DNA of 24,653 nucleotides from a virus, in IMG/VR virus record IMGVR_UViG_3300042691_012630, positions 1-24,653 of that record; one strand, written 5' to 3'. A program made the position numbers and the translations under genes. Below are positions 5,897-15,246 of the stretch, one piece after another. The number at the start of each line of letters is the position of its first letter. The stretch's first letter is position 1. A model generated the notes under the pieces. That model had not been told where the DNA came from and did not search any database. It saw nothing but the letters and a program-made list of their open reading frames with translations.

Positions 5897-8700
5897 TGGC
5901 CCAAATCGTCCAGATCGCGCAGTCGGCGCAGAGGAACGACCTCCCCGACATCGACATGAAGCAGCGGGACTATTCCGCCAACGACTTCGGCGGGCAGATC
6001 GCGGGCGCGCTCGGCGTCGCCGGCGGCGAGATGCAGAAGGCCGCCGCCATCTTCCAGGCCGACTACAAGCAGCGCGAGAACTTCAACCGCCTCACCGCCC
6101 TCACCGACTTCGAGACCCGCGAGCAGCAGCGGTTGGCCGAAGCGCAGCGCGCCGCCGCCGGTGACGGGCGCGACTTCACCAAGTCCTTCATGGCGCAGCA
6201 CGACGCGCAGGCGCAGCAGCTCCTCGCCGGCGTGACCGACCCGACCGAGCGGGCGCAGTGGCAGCAGCGCATCGCGCAGCTTCGGCAGAACTTCACCCGC
6301 GGCGCGCTGACCGCCGAGCTCGGCGTGCGCGACAACCACTACGGCACGACGCTCGCAACGCAGCAGACGCCGATCCTCAACGCCGTGGCCGCCAACCCCG
6401 CGGTGGCCGAGCGCGAGCGGGCCCGTGGCCTCGAGATCATCAACGCGACGGGTCTGCCCGAGCCGACGAAGGTCCAGCTTCGCGCGAAGTGGGAGCAGGA
6501 CGTTCAGACTGCGAAGCTGATGGGGACGATCCAGCAGGACCCCGCGGCGGCCGCTGCGGCTCTCGGCGGCACGACCCCCTACCGCGCGACAGCCCGCCAG
6601 GCGGAGAGCTCTGGCAACGACCGCGCGGCCAACACTGCGTCTACTGCGGTCGGGCGCTACCAACCCATCGCGGGAACCTGGAACACGGTGGCCAACTCGC
6701 CCGAAGGCCGGGCGGCAGGGCTGCGGCCGACGACGGACAACCGCCGAGTGGTGAACGGGCGCGTGCAGGGCGAGCCTCCGGCGGACGACCCGCGCTATGA
6801 CCCCGACCAGCAAGAGAAGTTCATGGATCTCTTCACCCGCCAGAACATGGCGGCGCTGGCGAAAGAGGGGGTCCAGCCGACCGCGCGTAACGCCTACCTC
6901 GCCCACTTCATGGGGGTTGGTGGCGCGGTGCAGTTCATCCGTCAGATGGAGCGCACGCCGAACGACCCCGCCGACCGCTATTTCGGCGAGGCGGCCAACT
7001 CCAACGGGCGGGTCTTCTACCGCCCCGACGGCACGCCGCGGACGTTGGCCGAAGTCTACGAGGTCCAGACGAGGAAGTTCGCCAACGCCGGCACGCCGAC
7101 CGCCGCGCCCTCGCAGGACTTCGCGCAGGTTCCCTTCCAGCAGCAGGCGCAGTTCCGCGACCAGGCAGTCCGAGAGGCCACCCGCCGCCAGACCGAGGGC
7201 GACGCCCTCATGAACCAGCAGCAGCAGCAGCGCCTCGACCAACTTATGACCGCCATCGTGGACGGGAAGGCAGGCCGCGCCGATGTCGTGGCCGCCCGTG
7301 ACCGCGGCGAGCTGACCGACTTCAATTCCTACAAGCGCGCGCTCGACCTCGTCGCGCAGCAGGAGAGCCGCGACTACTACACCAACCAGTTCAACGCGGG
7401 AGTGGCTGCCGGGCGGCAGTGGAACCCGCTCGACACCGAAGACAAGAAGTCGGCCGAGGCCGGTGTGTGGGCGCTGGCCAAGGTGAACGGCAACAACGTG
7501 CCGCAGGCCGCCTTCCAGGTCTGGCAGCAGACCGGCATCCTGGCCAAGCCGGGCGCCGAGGCGCTGCGCGGCGCCATGCAGTCGACCGACCCGCAGCGCA
7601 TGGGCGCTGCCTACCAGATCGCCGCGTCGATGCTCCGCGCCAACCCCAACGCTTTCGCGGGGGTTGACGGCGGCAAGGAATTGGAGCAGGCGGCCGCGCT
7701 GTTCTTCGACCGGGTCGAACGCCGTGGCCAGACAGCCGACGAGGCCGTGCGCGCCATCGCCGAAATGAACCGGCCAGAGGCGCAGGCGGCGCGGCAGGTG
7801 CGCGACGAGGACGCCAAGCGCTTCCGCGACGAGCTGACGAAGCGCGACCAGACTTCGACGATCCGCAGCATCCTCGACACGAACGGCTGGCTCCCGGGCG
7901 GCCGCGGTGAAATGCCGATCGGCGCCCGCGAGCGCAACGCCCTGATGTCCGACTACGTCTCGGCCGCGGAGGAGCACTACCAGAAGTTCGGCGACCGCTC
8001 GGCGGCGCTGACCTACGCGCAGAACGAGGTGAAGCGGCTCTACGGCGTGTCGAACGGGCGCATCATGCGCTTCCCGCCCGAGCGGTCCTACCCGGCCGTC
8101 GAGGACGCCGACGGCAACAAGTCGCACGCCTACGTGTACGCGCAGGCCGCCGCCGCGGTGCAGTCGGCCACCGGCCGCGCCGTGAAGCCCGAGGACATCA
8201 CCCTCGTCCCGATCCCCTTCGGCATCACGTCGGAGCGGTGGCGCGCCGGCGACCGCCCGCCCTACGAGATCTGGCATCGGTTCACCGACGCGACCGGCCA
8301 GCAGCGGTACGAGCCGGTCCTCAGCCCCAACTCGACGATGGCCCGCCCGTGGTCAGCCGACCCCGCCGCCGCGACGGCCGCGACGACCGCAGAACGTGAG
8401 GCGCGCTTCCGCGCCAGCCCGATCAGGCCCGTCACCCCGGCCGAGGCTCCGGCCGGGCAGGACCCGCAGGCGTGGTCAGATCGGGAAAACATGCGCCGCC
8501 GCCTGATGACGGGTGACTTGCTGCCGACCGACCCGCGCCCGCCCGCGCCCGGCGAGGTCCGCCCTGGCTACCAGAACCCGGAAGGCGTCGCAGTGCCGTG
8601 GAAGCCGACCGTCGACGAGTTCCGCCAGTCCATGCGCCGAAACCTCGGGCTTAACCCCGACGGGACGTCAACCCGCAGCCGCACACGGAGGCCCGAGTAA
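5896..8700 (+). CDS. Ejection protein with lytic transglycosylase domain (T7 gp15/gp16-like)
   Basis: This is a 934-residue internal virion protein. Residues about 225-365 look like a soluble lytic transglycosylase: AESSGNDRA with likely catalytic Glu237, followed by AVGRYQ (residues 251-256), the usual G-x-x-Q motif of this fold, and later a hydrophobic helix, YLAHFMGVGGAVQFI (about 334-348). The domain would cut peptidoglycan to let the ejection channel cross the cell wall. In T7 the equivalent domain sits at the N-terminus of gp16; here it is in the protein encoded before the giant one. The rest is helical and Gln/Ala-rich, with five consecutive Gln at about residue 440. Its start overlaps the gp14-like stop by 1 nt and its stop overlaps the next ATG (TAATG). 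Confidence 0.8.
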   Translation: MAQIVQIAQSAQRNDLPDIDMKQRDYSANDFGGQIAGALGVAGGEMQKAAAIFQADYKQRENFNRLTALTDFETREQQRLAEAQRAAAGDGRDFTKSFMAQHDAQAQQLLAGVTDPTERAQWQQRIAQLRQNFTRGALTAELGVRDNHYGTTLATQQTPILNAVAANPAVAERERARGLEIINATGLPEPTKVQLRAKWEQDVQTAKLMGTIQQDPAAAAAALGGTTPYRATARQAESSGNDRAANTASTAVGRYQPIAGTWNTVANSPEGRAAGLRPTTDNRRVVNGRVQGEPPADDPRYDPDQQEKFMDLFTRQNMAALAKEGVQPTARNAYLAHFMGVGGAVQFIRQMERTPNDPADRYFGEAANSNGRVFYRPDGTPRTLAEVYEVQTRKFANAGTPTAAPSQDFAQVPFQQQAQFRDQAVREATRRQTEGDALMNQQQQQRLDQLMTAIVDGKAGRADVVAARDRGELTDFNSYKRALDLVAQQESRDYYTNQFNAGVAAGRQWNPLDTEDKKSAEAGVWALAKVNGNNVPQAAFQVWQQTGILAKPGAEALRGAMQSTDPQRMGAAYQIAASMLRANPNAFAGVDGGKELEQAAALFFDRVERRGQTADEAVRAIAEMNRPEAQAARQVRDEDAKRFRDELTKRDQTSTIRSILDTNGWLPGGRGEMPIGARERNALMSDYVSAAEEHYQKFGDRSAALTYAQNEVKRLYGVSNGRIMRFPPERSYPAVEDADGNKSHAYVYAQAAAAVQSATGRAVKPEDITLVPIPFGITSERWRAGDRPPYEIWHRFTDATGQQRYEPVLSPNSTMARPWSADPAAATAATTAEREARFRASPIRPVTPAEAPAGQDPQAWSDRENMRRRLMTGDLLPTDPRPPAPGEVRPGYQNPEGVAVPWKPTVDEFRQSMRRNLGLNPDGTSTRSRTRRPE

Positions 8701-11700
8701 TGGGCTTCGAGGACGATCTCTACCAGCGCCGCTTCTCCGAGTTCGGCTTCCAGACCATCAACCAGCCGGGCCAGCCTCTCCCGCTGCCGTCCGTGGCAGA
8801 AGCGCCCCCCGAAGGCTCGGTGCTCGGCGCTGCCTTCCGGCAGGACAACATCATCGGGTCCATGCTGGCCCGCAAGTTCACCGACACCAACGAGCCCGAG
8901 CCCGGCTTCAACGCCTGGGAGAGCATCAGGGGCACGAAGTACGAGCGGCACTGGCAGTCCTTCGTCGAGGTGAACAACTCACGCAGGGCGCTCGCGCTGC
9001 GGCAGCAGATCGACATGGAGGAGGACGACCGCAAGACGCTCGACGCGGCTGGCTGGTTCGGGACCTTCGCGCAGATGGGCGCCGGCGTGCTGGACCCGAC
9101 CGTCCTGCTGCCGGGTGGCGGGGCCGTGCGCACCGCCAAGGGCGGCTTTGATGTCGTGCGTTCCGCCCTGCTCGGCGGTGCTGCCATTGGCGCCGGCGTG
9201 GCCGCGCAGGAGGGCATCCTGCAGGCCACGCAGGAGACGAGGCCCCTGGCCGAGAGCGTCATCGCCGTCGGCGGCGGCGCAATCCTCGGCGCCGTTCTCG
9301 GCGGCGGCATTGCGGCGCGCATGTCGTCCCGCGAGCGCGAAGCTGCGACGAACGCGCTGGCCAAGATGTACCCCGACGAGACGGGCGTACCGCCCATCTA
9401 CCGCGAGGCGCAGGCCGCCGGCGCGGCTCCCGTCGACAAGCTCGGCGTCGAAGACCTGACGGTCGCGGGCGGCGCGGCGCGCACCGTGGCCGACGCGATG
9501 AAGTGGCTCAACCCGAACCTGCGCGCCAACTTCCGCGCCAGCCCTACGGCCCGCGAGGTCACGCAGAGCGCGGCGCAGAACACCCTCTACCAGGGCGCCC
9601 ACGAGCGCGGCGTCTCCATCACGCCCGGCGGCGCGGCCGAGACCCTGGCCGACGTGGCCTACCGCTCCCGCATGGCGCAGGCCGTCACCGAGCACGACCA
9701 GCTCTTCTCCGAAATGCGGAAGGCCGGCACGAACGTCTCGCGCGTCGACTTCGAGCAGCAGATTGGCTACGCGCTGCGCAACGGCGACCAGGCTGTCGAC
9801 GGCAACGAGTACGTGACCCGCGCCGCGCAGACCTGGCGGGCCCGCGTCTTCGAGCCGTTCAAGAAGGAGGCCATCGAGCTTGGCCTCCTGCCGGCCGACG
9901 TCACGACGGAGACGGCCGCCTCCTACTTCTCGCGCATGTACAACCGCGACCTCATCATCGCGCAGGAGGCGCGCTGGAAAGAGACGATCGTCCCGCACCT
10001 TGAGCGGCAGATCCAGGAGGACTTCGCCAAGAACGCCGAGGCTCTCCGGGGCCGCGTCTCGCAGCTCGAGCAGGAGGTGGCCGATCTGCGCGCGCCGGCC
10101 GAGCAGCGCGTCCAGCTCATGAACGAGATCGAGGCCAGGGGCGCTGCGCTCGACGCGGCGAACGTCGACCAGATCGACAGGCTTGGCCGCATCACCGAAC
10201 TGCAGGAGCGCGCCCGTTCCGCCGCCAAGCGCGGCGACCGGGACGCTGCGCGGGCGGCGCGCGAGGAGATCGCGAGGCTCAAGGCCGAGGGCGGCGAGGA
10301 GCTGGTGGCGTACCGCCGCGAGCGTGCGTCACTCCGCCGCAGGCGCGACACCCTCAACTTCAACTACGCCGGCCTGACCGAACGCTCCGAGCGGATCGCG
10401 CAGCAGCTCGTCGACCTCGAAGAGCAGAACGTCCGCAACATCGAGCGGCTGATCGAGCGCGGCCGGAAATTCGAGCGCGACGCGGCGCGGCTCGACCCCG
10501 CCAAGTTCGACGCCGAGAAGACCCGCCTCGTCGAGGCGTTCAACGACGCCGCCCGCCGCGCCGACAAGTCCGCAGAGGCCACGAGGAAGGCAATCGAGAC
10601 GCTGCGCACCAGGCAGGCCGCCGAGGGCGACAAGGCCTCGACTGTCCGCACGCCGCAGCAGGTCCTCGAGGAGCAGACCGACAAGGCCGTGGCCAAGCGG
10701 CTCGAGAAGGATGCGGCGCTGCAGGCCAAGCGCGCCGAGCAGATGACGCGCATCGCGCAGCGCCTCGAGCGGCTCGACAACTTCGACCCCGTGGCCACCC
10801 TCGGCGAGATCAAGGGCGCCGTCGACCGCGCAGTCCAGCAGGTCTCGGCGGCTGCGCTTGCCAAGGGCGAGCGCGGGCAGCGCCTCCTCGACAGGCTCAA
10901 GGCCCTCGACCCCAAGAAGATCGACGACCGGGTCGCGCAGATCGCCGAACAGCGCGCGGCCATGGAGCGCGGCTTCTACGACAGGTGGGAGGTCAAGACC
11001 CTCGGCGAGGGCGTCGACGCTGCGGCGGGCACCGCGCGCTTCACCGACGCTGCGCGCCAGATCGCCGACGACGTGACCGACAAGATCCTCGGCCGCAACT
11101 ACGGCGACGGCTCGGCGCTGCCGCAGTACGCCACGCCCATCACCAAGGGGCCGATGAAGGACCGCACCTTCAACATCCCCGACAAGATCATCGAGGAGTT
11201 CCTCGTCTCCAACGTGCGCGAGGTGGCCGAACGCTACGCCCGCACGATGGCCGCCGAGACCGCGCTGACCCGCCGCTTCGGCAAGGCCGACATGCGCGAC
11301 CAGATCCAGGCGATCCGGCAGGACTACGCCCGGCTGCGCGCCGAGGTCGAGGCAGCCGCGACGCCCGCAGAGGCCATGGCCGTCGTCGGCAAGACGCCCG
11401 GCGCCATGGAAAGCCTGCGCGAGTTCGCCGGCGCGCGCCCTGCCAAGGAGCGCATCCTCGCCTGGCTCGACGACGACATGAAGGGCGCGATCAACGACGT
11501 GGCCGCCGTGCGTGATCTCCTGCGCGGCACCTACAAGGCCGCCGAGAACAGCAGCAACTTCGCCAAGGTCTCGCGCGCCCTGCGCACCTTCAACTACCTG
11601 CGCCTGATGGGCGGCGTGCTCATCGCCAACCTGACCGAAGTCTTCCGCCCGGCCATGGTGCATGGCCTCGGAACCTACATGAGCGAAGGCATCGCGCCGC

Positions 11701-12791
11701 TCGTCAAGAACATGGCCGCCGTGAAGCTGTCGGTTGCAGAGGCGCAACAAGCGGGCCTCGTTGTAGAGCGCATCTTGCAGCACCGCATGATGTCGATGGC
11801 CGAGATCGGCGACCCCTACCAGCGCAACACGGGCTTCGAGCGGTTCATGCGGAACGCTTCGACGACCGCGACGCGGTGGAACGGCATCGCGCTCATCACC
11901 GACATGAACGAGGCCATTGGCTCGGTTCTCTCGCAGAACCGGATCCTGCGCGGCGCGCTCGGGCAGGAGGACCGCCGCTTTCTCGCCTACCTCGACATCG
12001 GCGACGGCCTTGCCGAGCGCATCGGCCAGCAGTTCAAGGCGCACGGCGAGGTGCTCGACGGCGTCCACGTCGCCAACACCGAAAGGTGGACCGACGAGAA
12101 CGCCGTGCGCGCCTACCGCGCCGCCGTGACGAAGGACGTCAATTCGATTGTTGTGCGCTCGTCGGTCGGCGACAAGCCGCTCTTCGCCAACACGCCGATC
12201 GGCCAGCTCCTCCTCCAGTTCCGCGGCTACAACATCGCCGCCAACACCCGCGTCATGCTGCGCGGGATGCAGGAGGACAAGTCGAACTTCGTGGCCGGCA
12301 TGGCCGCGATGACCGCCGTGGGCGCGCTGGCCTCCTACCTGCAGGCGGTGCGCGGCGGCGCCGACCGGCTGGAGAAGTGGAAGCGCTCGGCCGAGAACCC
12401 GGGCTTCCTCATCGGCGAAGGTCTCGACCGCTCGGGCATCTTCCCGCTCATGTTCGAGGCGGCCGACACGGTCGACAAGTTTGCGCGCCTGACCGGCAAC
12501 CCGTTCAACCCGGTCAAGACGCCGCTGACCGCCGCCTTCCCGGGCGACAGCCAGCAGGGCGACGCCACGCGCTTCGCGCAGCGCGACTTCCTCGCCGCCG
12601 CTGCCGGCCCCTCCGCTGGCCTGCCGACCCAACTGGCCCGCGCGCTCGGCGCGGGGTTCGGCTTGGCGGCTGGCGAAGACCCGAAGAAGGCGCAGGTCAA
12701 CGCGGCCGTCGGCCTCATCCCGTTCGGCTCCTACGTCGGGGCCCGTGAAGCCATCCAGATGTTCACCGGCGACAGCCCCTACATGAGGTAG
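8700..12791 (+). CDS. Giant internal virion / DNA ejection protein (T7 gp16-like)
   Basis: At 1363 residues this is the longest gene in the window. It starts one base into the previous stop. It has two hydrophobic Gly/Ala-rich segments, at about residues 150-172 (LLGGAAIGAGVAA) and 186-206 (VIAVGGGAILGAVLGGGIAA). A long charged coiled-coil-like region covers about 430-760, rich in Arg, Glu, Ala and Leu. The C-terminal half (about 950-1363) is mixed helix with hydrophobic stretches. Size, position before the tail fibre and composition fit the large ejection proteins that form the periplasmic tunnel of T7-type phages. No catalytic motif was recognised here; the transglycosylase is in the preceding gene. 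The family assignment is by organisation more than by sequence motif. Confidence 0.75.
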   Translation: MGFEDDLYQRRFSEFGFQTINQPGQPLPLPSVAEAPPEGSVLGAAFRQDNIIGSMLARKFTDTNEPEPGFNAWESIRGTKYERHWQSFVEVNNSRRALALRQQIDMEEDDRKTLDAAGWFGTFAQMGAGVLDPTVLLPGGGAVRTAKGGFDVVRSALLGGAAIGAGVAAQEGILQATQETRPLAESVIAVGGGAILGAVLGGGIAARMSSREREAATNALAKMYPDETGVPPIYREAQAAGAAPVDKLGVEDLTVAGGAARTVADAMKWLNPNLRANFRASPTAREVTQSAAQNTLYQGAHERGVSITPGGAAETLADVAYRSRMAQAVTEHDQLFSEMRKAGTNVSRVDFEQQIGYALRNGDQAVDGNEYVTRAAQTWRARVFEPFKKEAIELGLLPADVTTETAASYFSRMYNRDLIIAQEARWKETIVPHLERQIQEDFAKNAEALRGRVSQLEQEVADLRAPAEQRVQLMNEIEARGAALDAANVDQIDRLGRITELQERARSAAKRGDRDAARAAREEIARLKAEGGEELVAYRRERASLRRRRDTLNFNYAGLTERSERIAQQLVDLEEQNVRNIERLIERGRKFERDAARLDPAKFDAEKTRLVEAFNDAARRADKSAEATRKAIETLRTRQAAEGDKASTVRTPQQVLEEQTDKAVAKRLEKDAALQAKRAEQMTRIAQRLERLDNFDPVATLGEIKGAVDRAVQQVSAAALAKGERGQRLLDRLKALDPKKIDDRVAQIAEQRAAMERGFYDRWEVKTLGEGVDAAAGTARFTDAARQIADDVTDKILGRNYGDGSALPQYATPITKGPMKDRTFNIPDKIIEEFLVSNVREVAERYARTMAAETALTRRFGKADMRDQIQAIRQDYARLRAEVEAAATPAEAMAVVGKTPGAMESLREFAGARPAKERILAWLDDDMKGAINDVAAVRDLLRGTYKAAENSSNFAKVSRALRTFNYLRLMGGVLIANLTEVFRPAMVHGLGTYMSEGIAPLVKNMAAVKLSVAEAQQAGLVVERILQHRMMSMAEIGDPYQRNTGFERFMRNASTTATRWNGIALITDMNEAIGSVLSQNRILRGALGQEDRRFLAYLDIGDGLAERIGQQFKAHGEVLDGVHVANTERWTDENAVRAYRAAVTKDVNSIVVRSSVGDKPLFANTPIGQLLLQFRGYNIAANTRVMLRGMQEDKSNFVAGMAAMTAVGALASYLQAVRGGADRLEKWKRSAENPGFLIGEGLDRSGIFPLMFEAADTVDKFARLTGNPFNPVKTPLTAAFPGDSQQGDATRFAQRDFLAAAAGPSAGLPTQLARALGAGFGLAAGEDPKKAQVNAAVGLIPFGSYVGAREAIQMFTGDSPYMR

Positions 12792-12795
12792 CCCT

Positions 12796-14322
12796 ATGGC
12801 CGTCAGCACCACGACCCGCCGCATCTCCTACACCGGCAACGGCGCGACCCTCGCCTTCGCCTACCCGTTCCGCATCTTGGATGCGTCGCACCTCAAGGTC
12901 TACGTGAACGCGGTGCTGCAGGCGTCGGGCTATGCGGTCAGCGGCGTCGGCGATGCGACCGGGGGCACCGTGACATTCTCGGCCGCGCCGGCCAACGGCG
13001 CTGTCGTTCTCCTCCTGCGCGACGTGCCGTTGACGCAGACGGTCGACACGCAGAACAACGAGACGATCCTCGAGGACGTGCTCGACACCTCTCTCGACAA
13101 GCTGACCATGATGGCGCAGCAGATCGCCGAGAACATTGGGCGCTCGCCGACCCTCGGCGCCGCTGACGTCGACGGCTCGGGCGCCTACGCGGCCAACGGC
13201 AACCGCATCTCCAATCTCGGCGCCCCGACTGCGCAGACCGACGCGGCGCGCGTGGCCGACATCTCCGCCATCGTGGCCGCCGCCGGCAACGTCCCCTCCC
13301 CACTCGCAGGCGACGCGGGCAAGTTCCTCAAGGCTACCGGCGCCGCGGCGTTCGGCTGGACCGCCGCCGCCAGCACTGACATCTCCGACTTCGCCGAGGC
13401 TGCGCGCGACACGATCGGCACCGCGCTCGTCGCCGGTACGAACATCGCGGTCACTGTCAACGACGCCGGCGACACGATCACGGTGGCCAACACGGGGCCG
13501 ACGACCTCCGACGTCAGCGCGGCCATCGAGGCCAACCGCGCCTTCCGCTCGCAGTGCGCGCAGATGGGCCCGAAAGGCAACGACAACAACCCGAACTTCC
13601 TGCCGGCCACTTCGGCCTCATTGCTGCTCCAGACACAGAACATCACGGCGGGAGACCCGCTCGTCGTCCATGCGTCGCAGGGCCGCGGCGGGCGCACCGC
13701 GTCCATCACCGCCAACATCACATGGTCTCCCCTGGCCTCGTCGTCGACCGTCTTCCTCGGCCTGACGATCGACGCCAACGGCACGGCCACGCCGTTCTCG
13801 ACCACCACCGCGCCGGTCTACCAGCGCGGCGGCGTGCCTTCGACGACCAACGGCCAGTACACCTACGTCATCGGCAACCGAACCATGTATCTTGGCGACG
13901 GCAGCGCCGCGAACAAGGTCTACGCCGTCTTCGTCGGCGAATGCACCACGTCTGGCTCCGCCGTCACTGCGACCGTGGCCTACGCCTTCGAGGGTAAATC
14001 GCGTTCCGCGCAGACGGCCATCCCGGCTGGCGGGACGATCACGACATTCAGCCACAACATCGGCGTGCGCCCTGACTTCTTCGATCTCATGATCGCCAAC
14101 GTGACGACGCAGCACGGGTACTCGCCCGGCGATGTTCTCCGCCCCTTCGGCGACAACACGAGCAACAACCAGACCCCGCTCGGGATGGTGACGGGCCGCA
14201 ACTCCGCGCAGGTAGTCTACGGCACCACGCTTATCATCCCGGTCAGGACGACCGGCGTGATCCAGTCCATCACCCGCACGAGTTGGGAGTACATCTTCTA
14301 CGCAGACCGCGGGTGGGATTGA
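12796..14322 (+). CDS. Tail fibre protein with T7 gp17-type N-terminal anchor
   Basis: This 508-residue protein has at residues 1-117 the tail-attachment domain of T7-type fibres: RRISYTGNGATLAFAYPF, then LKVYVN, then VLLLRDVPLTQTVD and NNETILEDVLDTSLDKLTMM. This domain binds the tail. Residues about 120-250 are a linker with repeat-like Ala/Asp/Thr segments (ISNLGAPTAQTDAARVADI, a collar-like motif common in fibres). Residues about 250-508 form a beta-rich, Thr/Ser/Asn-rich C-terminal region that should contain the receptor-binding tip; no known tip fold was recognised. A GAGG Shine-Dalgarno sequence lies 7 nt before the start. The gene follows the giant ejection protein with a 4-nt gap, as in T7. 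With the fibre gene at the left edge, the phage encodes at least two adhesin-like proteins. Confidence 0.85.
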   Translation: MAVSTTTRRISYTGNGATLAFAYPFRILDASHLKVYVNAVLQASGYAVSGVGDATGGTVTFSAAPANGAVVLLLRDVPLTQTVDTQNNETILEDVLDTSLDKLTMMAQQIAENIGRSPTLGAADVDGSGAYAANGNRISNLGAPTAQTDAARVADISAIVAAAGNVPSPLAGDAGKFLKATGAAAFGWTAAASTDISDFAEAARDTIGTALVAGTNIAVTVNDAGDTITVANTGPTTSDVSAAIEANRAFRSQCAQMGPKGNDNNPNFLPATSASLLLQTQNITAGDPLVVHASQGRGGRTASITANITWSPLASSSTVFLGLTIDANGTATPFSTTTAPVYQRGGVPSTTNGQYTYVIGNRTMYLGDGSAANKVYAVFVGECTTSGSAVTATVAYAFEGKSRSAQTAIPAGGTITTFSHNIGVRPDFFDLMIANVTTQHGYSPGDVLRPFGDNTSNNQTPLGMVTGRNSAQVVYGTTLIIPVRTTGVIQSITRTSWEYIFYADRGWD

Positions 14323-14348
14323 CTTCTGCCACTATGACGGGCACAAAG

Positions 14349-14362
14349 TAGCATAGGTGCTA
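14349..14362. promoter_or_regulatory. Palindromic site 3: TAGCATAGGTGCTA
   Basis: Perfect TAGCA/TGCTA arms with a 4-nt centre, in the gap between the tail fibre gene and the lysis cassette. It ends 12 nt before the ATG at 14375, the same distance as site 1 from its gene. A related sequence, GTAGCTCTCGTGCTC, lies about 47 bp downstream (14396-14410) with one arm mismatch. Confidence 0.6.
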
Positions 14363-14364
14363 TC

Positions 14365-14369
14365 GGAGG
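14365..14369 (+). promoter_or_regulatory. Strong ribosome binding site before the small lysis-region ORF
   Basis: GGAGG lies 5 nt before the ATG at 14375 and 2 nt before an ATG at 14372. The spacing favours 14375 as the start. It directly follows palindromic site 3. Confidence 0.6.
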
Positions 14370-14374
14370 CGATG

Positions 14375-14662
14375 ATGCCTTTTCACGTCGAGGACGTAGC
14401 TCTCGTGCTCTTCGTCCTTGCGTATGCCGGGCTCCTCGCCGTCGCAGTCCCCGACTTCGCCCGGCGCATTGTTCTGAGCGAGAGGAGTGCCGAATGGCCG
14501 CCGGCAATTTCGACCAATGCCTGGCTATTGTCCTCAAGCATGAAGGCGGTTACGTCGATCACCCGCGCGATCCAGGTGGCGCCACTAATCTTGGTGTCAC
14601 GATCGGCACTCTTCGCGCGTGGCGCGGTCGCATTGTCACGAAAGCCGAAGTCCGCGCCCTGA
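14375..14662 (+). CDS. Small membrane protein overlapping the endolysin gene (possible lysis protein)
   Basis: This is a 95-residue ORF behind a GGAGG ribosome binding site. The first 40 residues lie outside any other gene and use GC-ending codons. They contain one clear transmembrane helix (about residues 6-25, VALVLFVLAYAGLLAVAVP) followed by basic residues (ARR). The remaining 55 residues overlap the endolysin gene in another frame for 169 nt and include a weaker hydrophobic stretch (IQVAPLILV). The position at the head of a lysis cassette suggests a holin, antiholin or pinholin-like role, but no family is recognised. The true product could be functional only in its first part. The start is well supported; the biological relevance of the overlapping tail is uncertain. 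Confidence 0.5.
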   Translation: MPFHVEDVALVLFVLAYAGLLAVAVPDFARRIVLSERSAEWPPAISTNAWLLSSSMKAVTSITRAIQVAPLILVSRSALFARGAVALSRKPKSAP

Positions 14663-15246
14663 CGTTCGCCGACGTCAAGCCGATCTACCGCAAGAACTAC
14701 TGGGACGTCGTGGGCGGTGACAGCCTGACGACCGGCGTCGACCTCGCAGTCTTCGACCCCGCCGTGAACAGCGGCCCCGCGAGGGCCAAGCAGTGGTACG
14801 CCCGCGCCCGCAACGCGGACCCGGTGGTCACCGTGCGGAACATCTGCGACATTCGCATGGGCTTCCTCCGCGCCCTCGGTACGTGGTCGACGTTCGGCAA
14901 GGGCTGGACGCGGCGCGTCGCCGACATCCGCGCCCGCGGCGAGGCCATGGCGCGGCGCGCTCTCGGCCAGACGCCGACGCAGGTCCGCGAGGCCGCGACC
15001 GCCGAAGCCGAGCGCGCCCGGGCCGACGCAAGGAAGGCCGACCAGAAATCAGTCGCGGCGGGTGGCGGCGCCGCCGGCTCGTCGGCCGCCGTGCCGGTCG
15101 TGTCCCTCGACCCGGCGTTCCTGGCCGTGAGCGCGGTTGTCGTCACCGCCCTCGTGGTCCTCGCCTTCTACTTCTGGCACCGCGAGCGGAACGATCTGGC
15201 GGTCAAGGAAGCCTATCAGCGCGTAGCCGCGGAGGTGGACGCATGA
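14494..15246 (+). CDS. Endolysin, glycoside hydrolase family 108, with C-terminal membrane helix
   Basis: This 250-residue protein hydrolyses peptidoglycan at lysis. The N-terminal GH108 (N-acetylmuramidase) domain has the family signature: KHEGGYVDHPRDPGGATNLG with the likely catalytic Glu17, then a YRKNYWDVV segment at about 66-74. The PG_binding_3-like part follows (SGPARAKQWYARAR, about 90-105). After an Ala/Arg-rich helix (about 160-185) comes a C-terminal transmembrane helix at about 209-228 (LAVSAVVVTALVVLAFYFW) and a short charged tail. GH108 endolysins are often soluble, so a C-terminal anchor is notable. The start has GAGGAG 6 nt upstream. The stop overlaps the holin start (ATGA). 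Confidence 0.85.
   Translation: MAAGNFDQCLAIVLKHEGGYVDHPRDPGGATNLGVTIGTLRAWRGRIVTKAEVRALTFADVKPIYRKNYWDVVGGDSLTTGVDLAVFDPAVNSGPARAKQWYARARNADPVVTVRNICDIRMGFLRALGTWSTFGKGWTRRVADIRARGEAMARRALGQTPTQVREAATAEAERARADARKADQKSVAAGGGAAGSSAAVPVVSLDPAFLAVSAVVVTALVVLAFYFWHRERNDLAVKEAYQRVAAEVDA

Noticed and set aside
5803-8277. Long open frame (824 codons) antisense to the ejection protein gene
   Set aside because: It is His/Arg/Gly/Val-rich low-complexity sequence, as expected for the antisense frame of a GC-rich gene, and it lies fully opposite a well-supported gene.
10329-12824. Long open frame (831 codons) antisense to the giant ejection protein gene
   Set aside because: It is the same type of GC-driven shadow, with no recognisable domain; the plus-strand gene has proper overlaps and family features.
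14319-14348. TTGACT as a -35 box before the lysis cassette
   Set aside because: No acceptable -10 hexamer lies at 16-18 bp; the nearest AT-rich hexamers are too far or match poorly.
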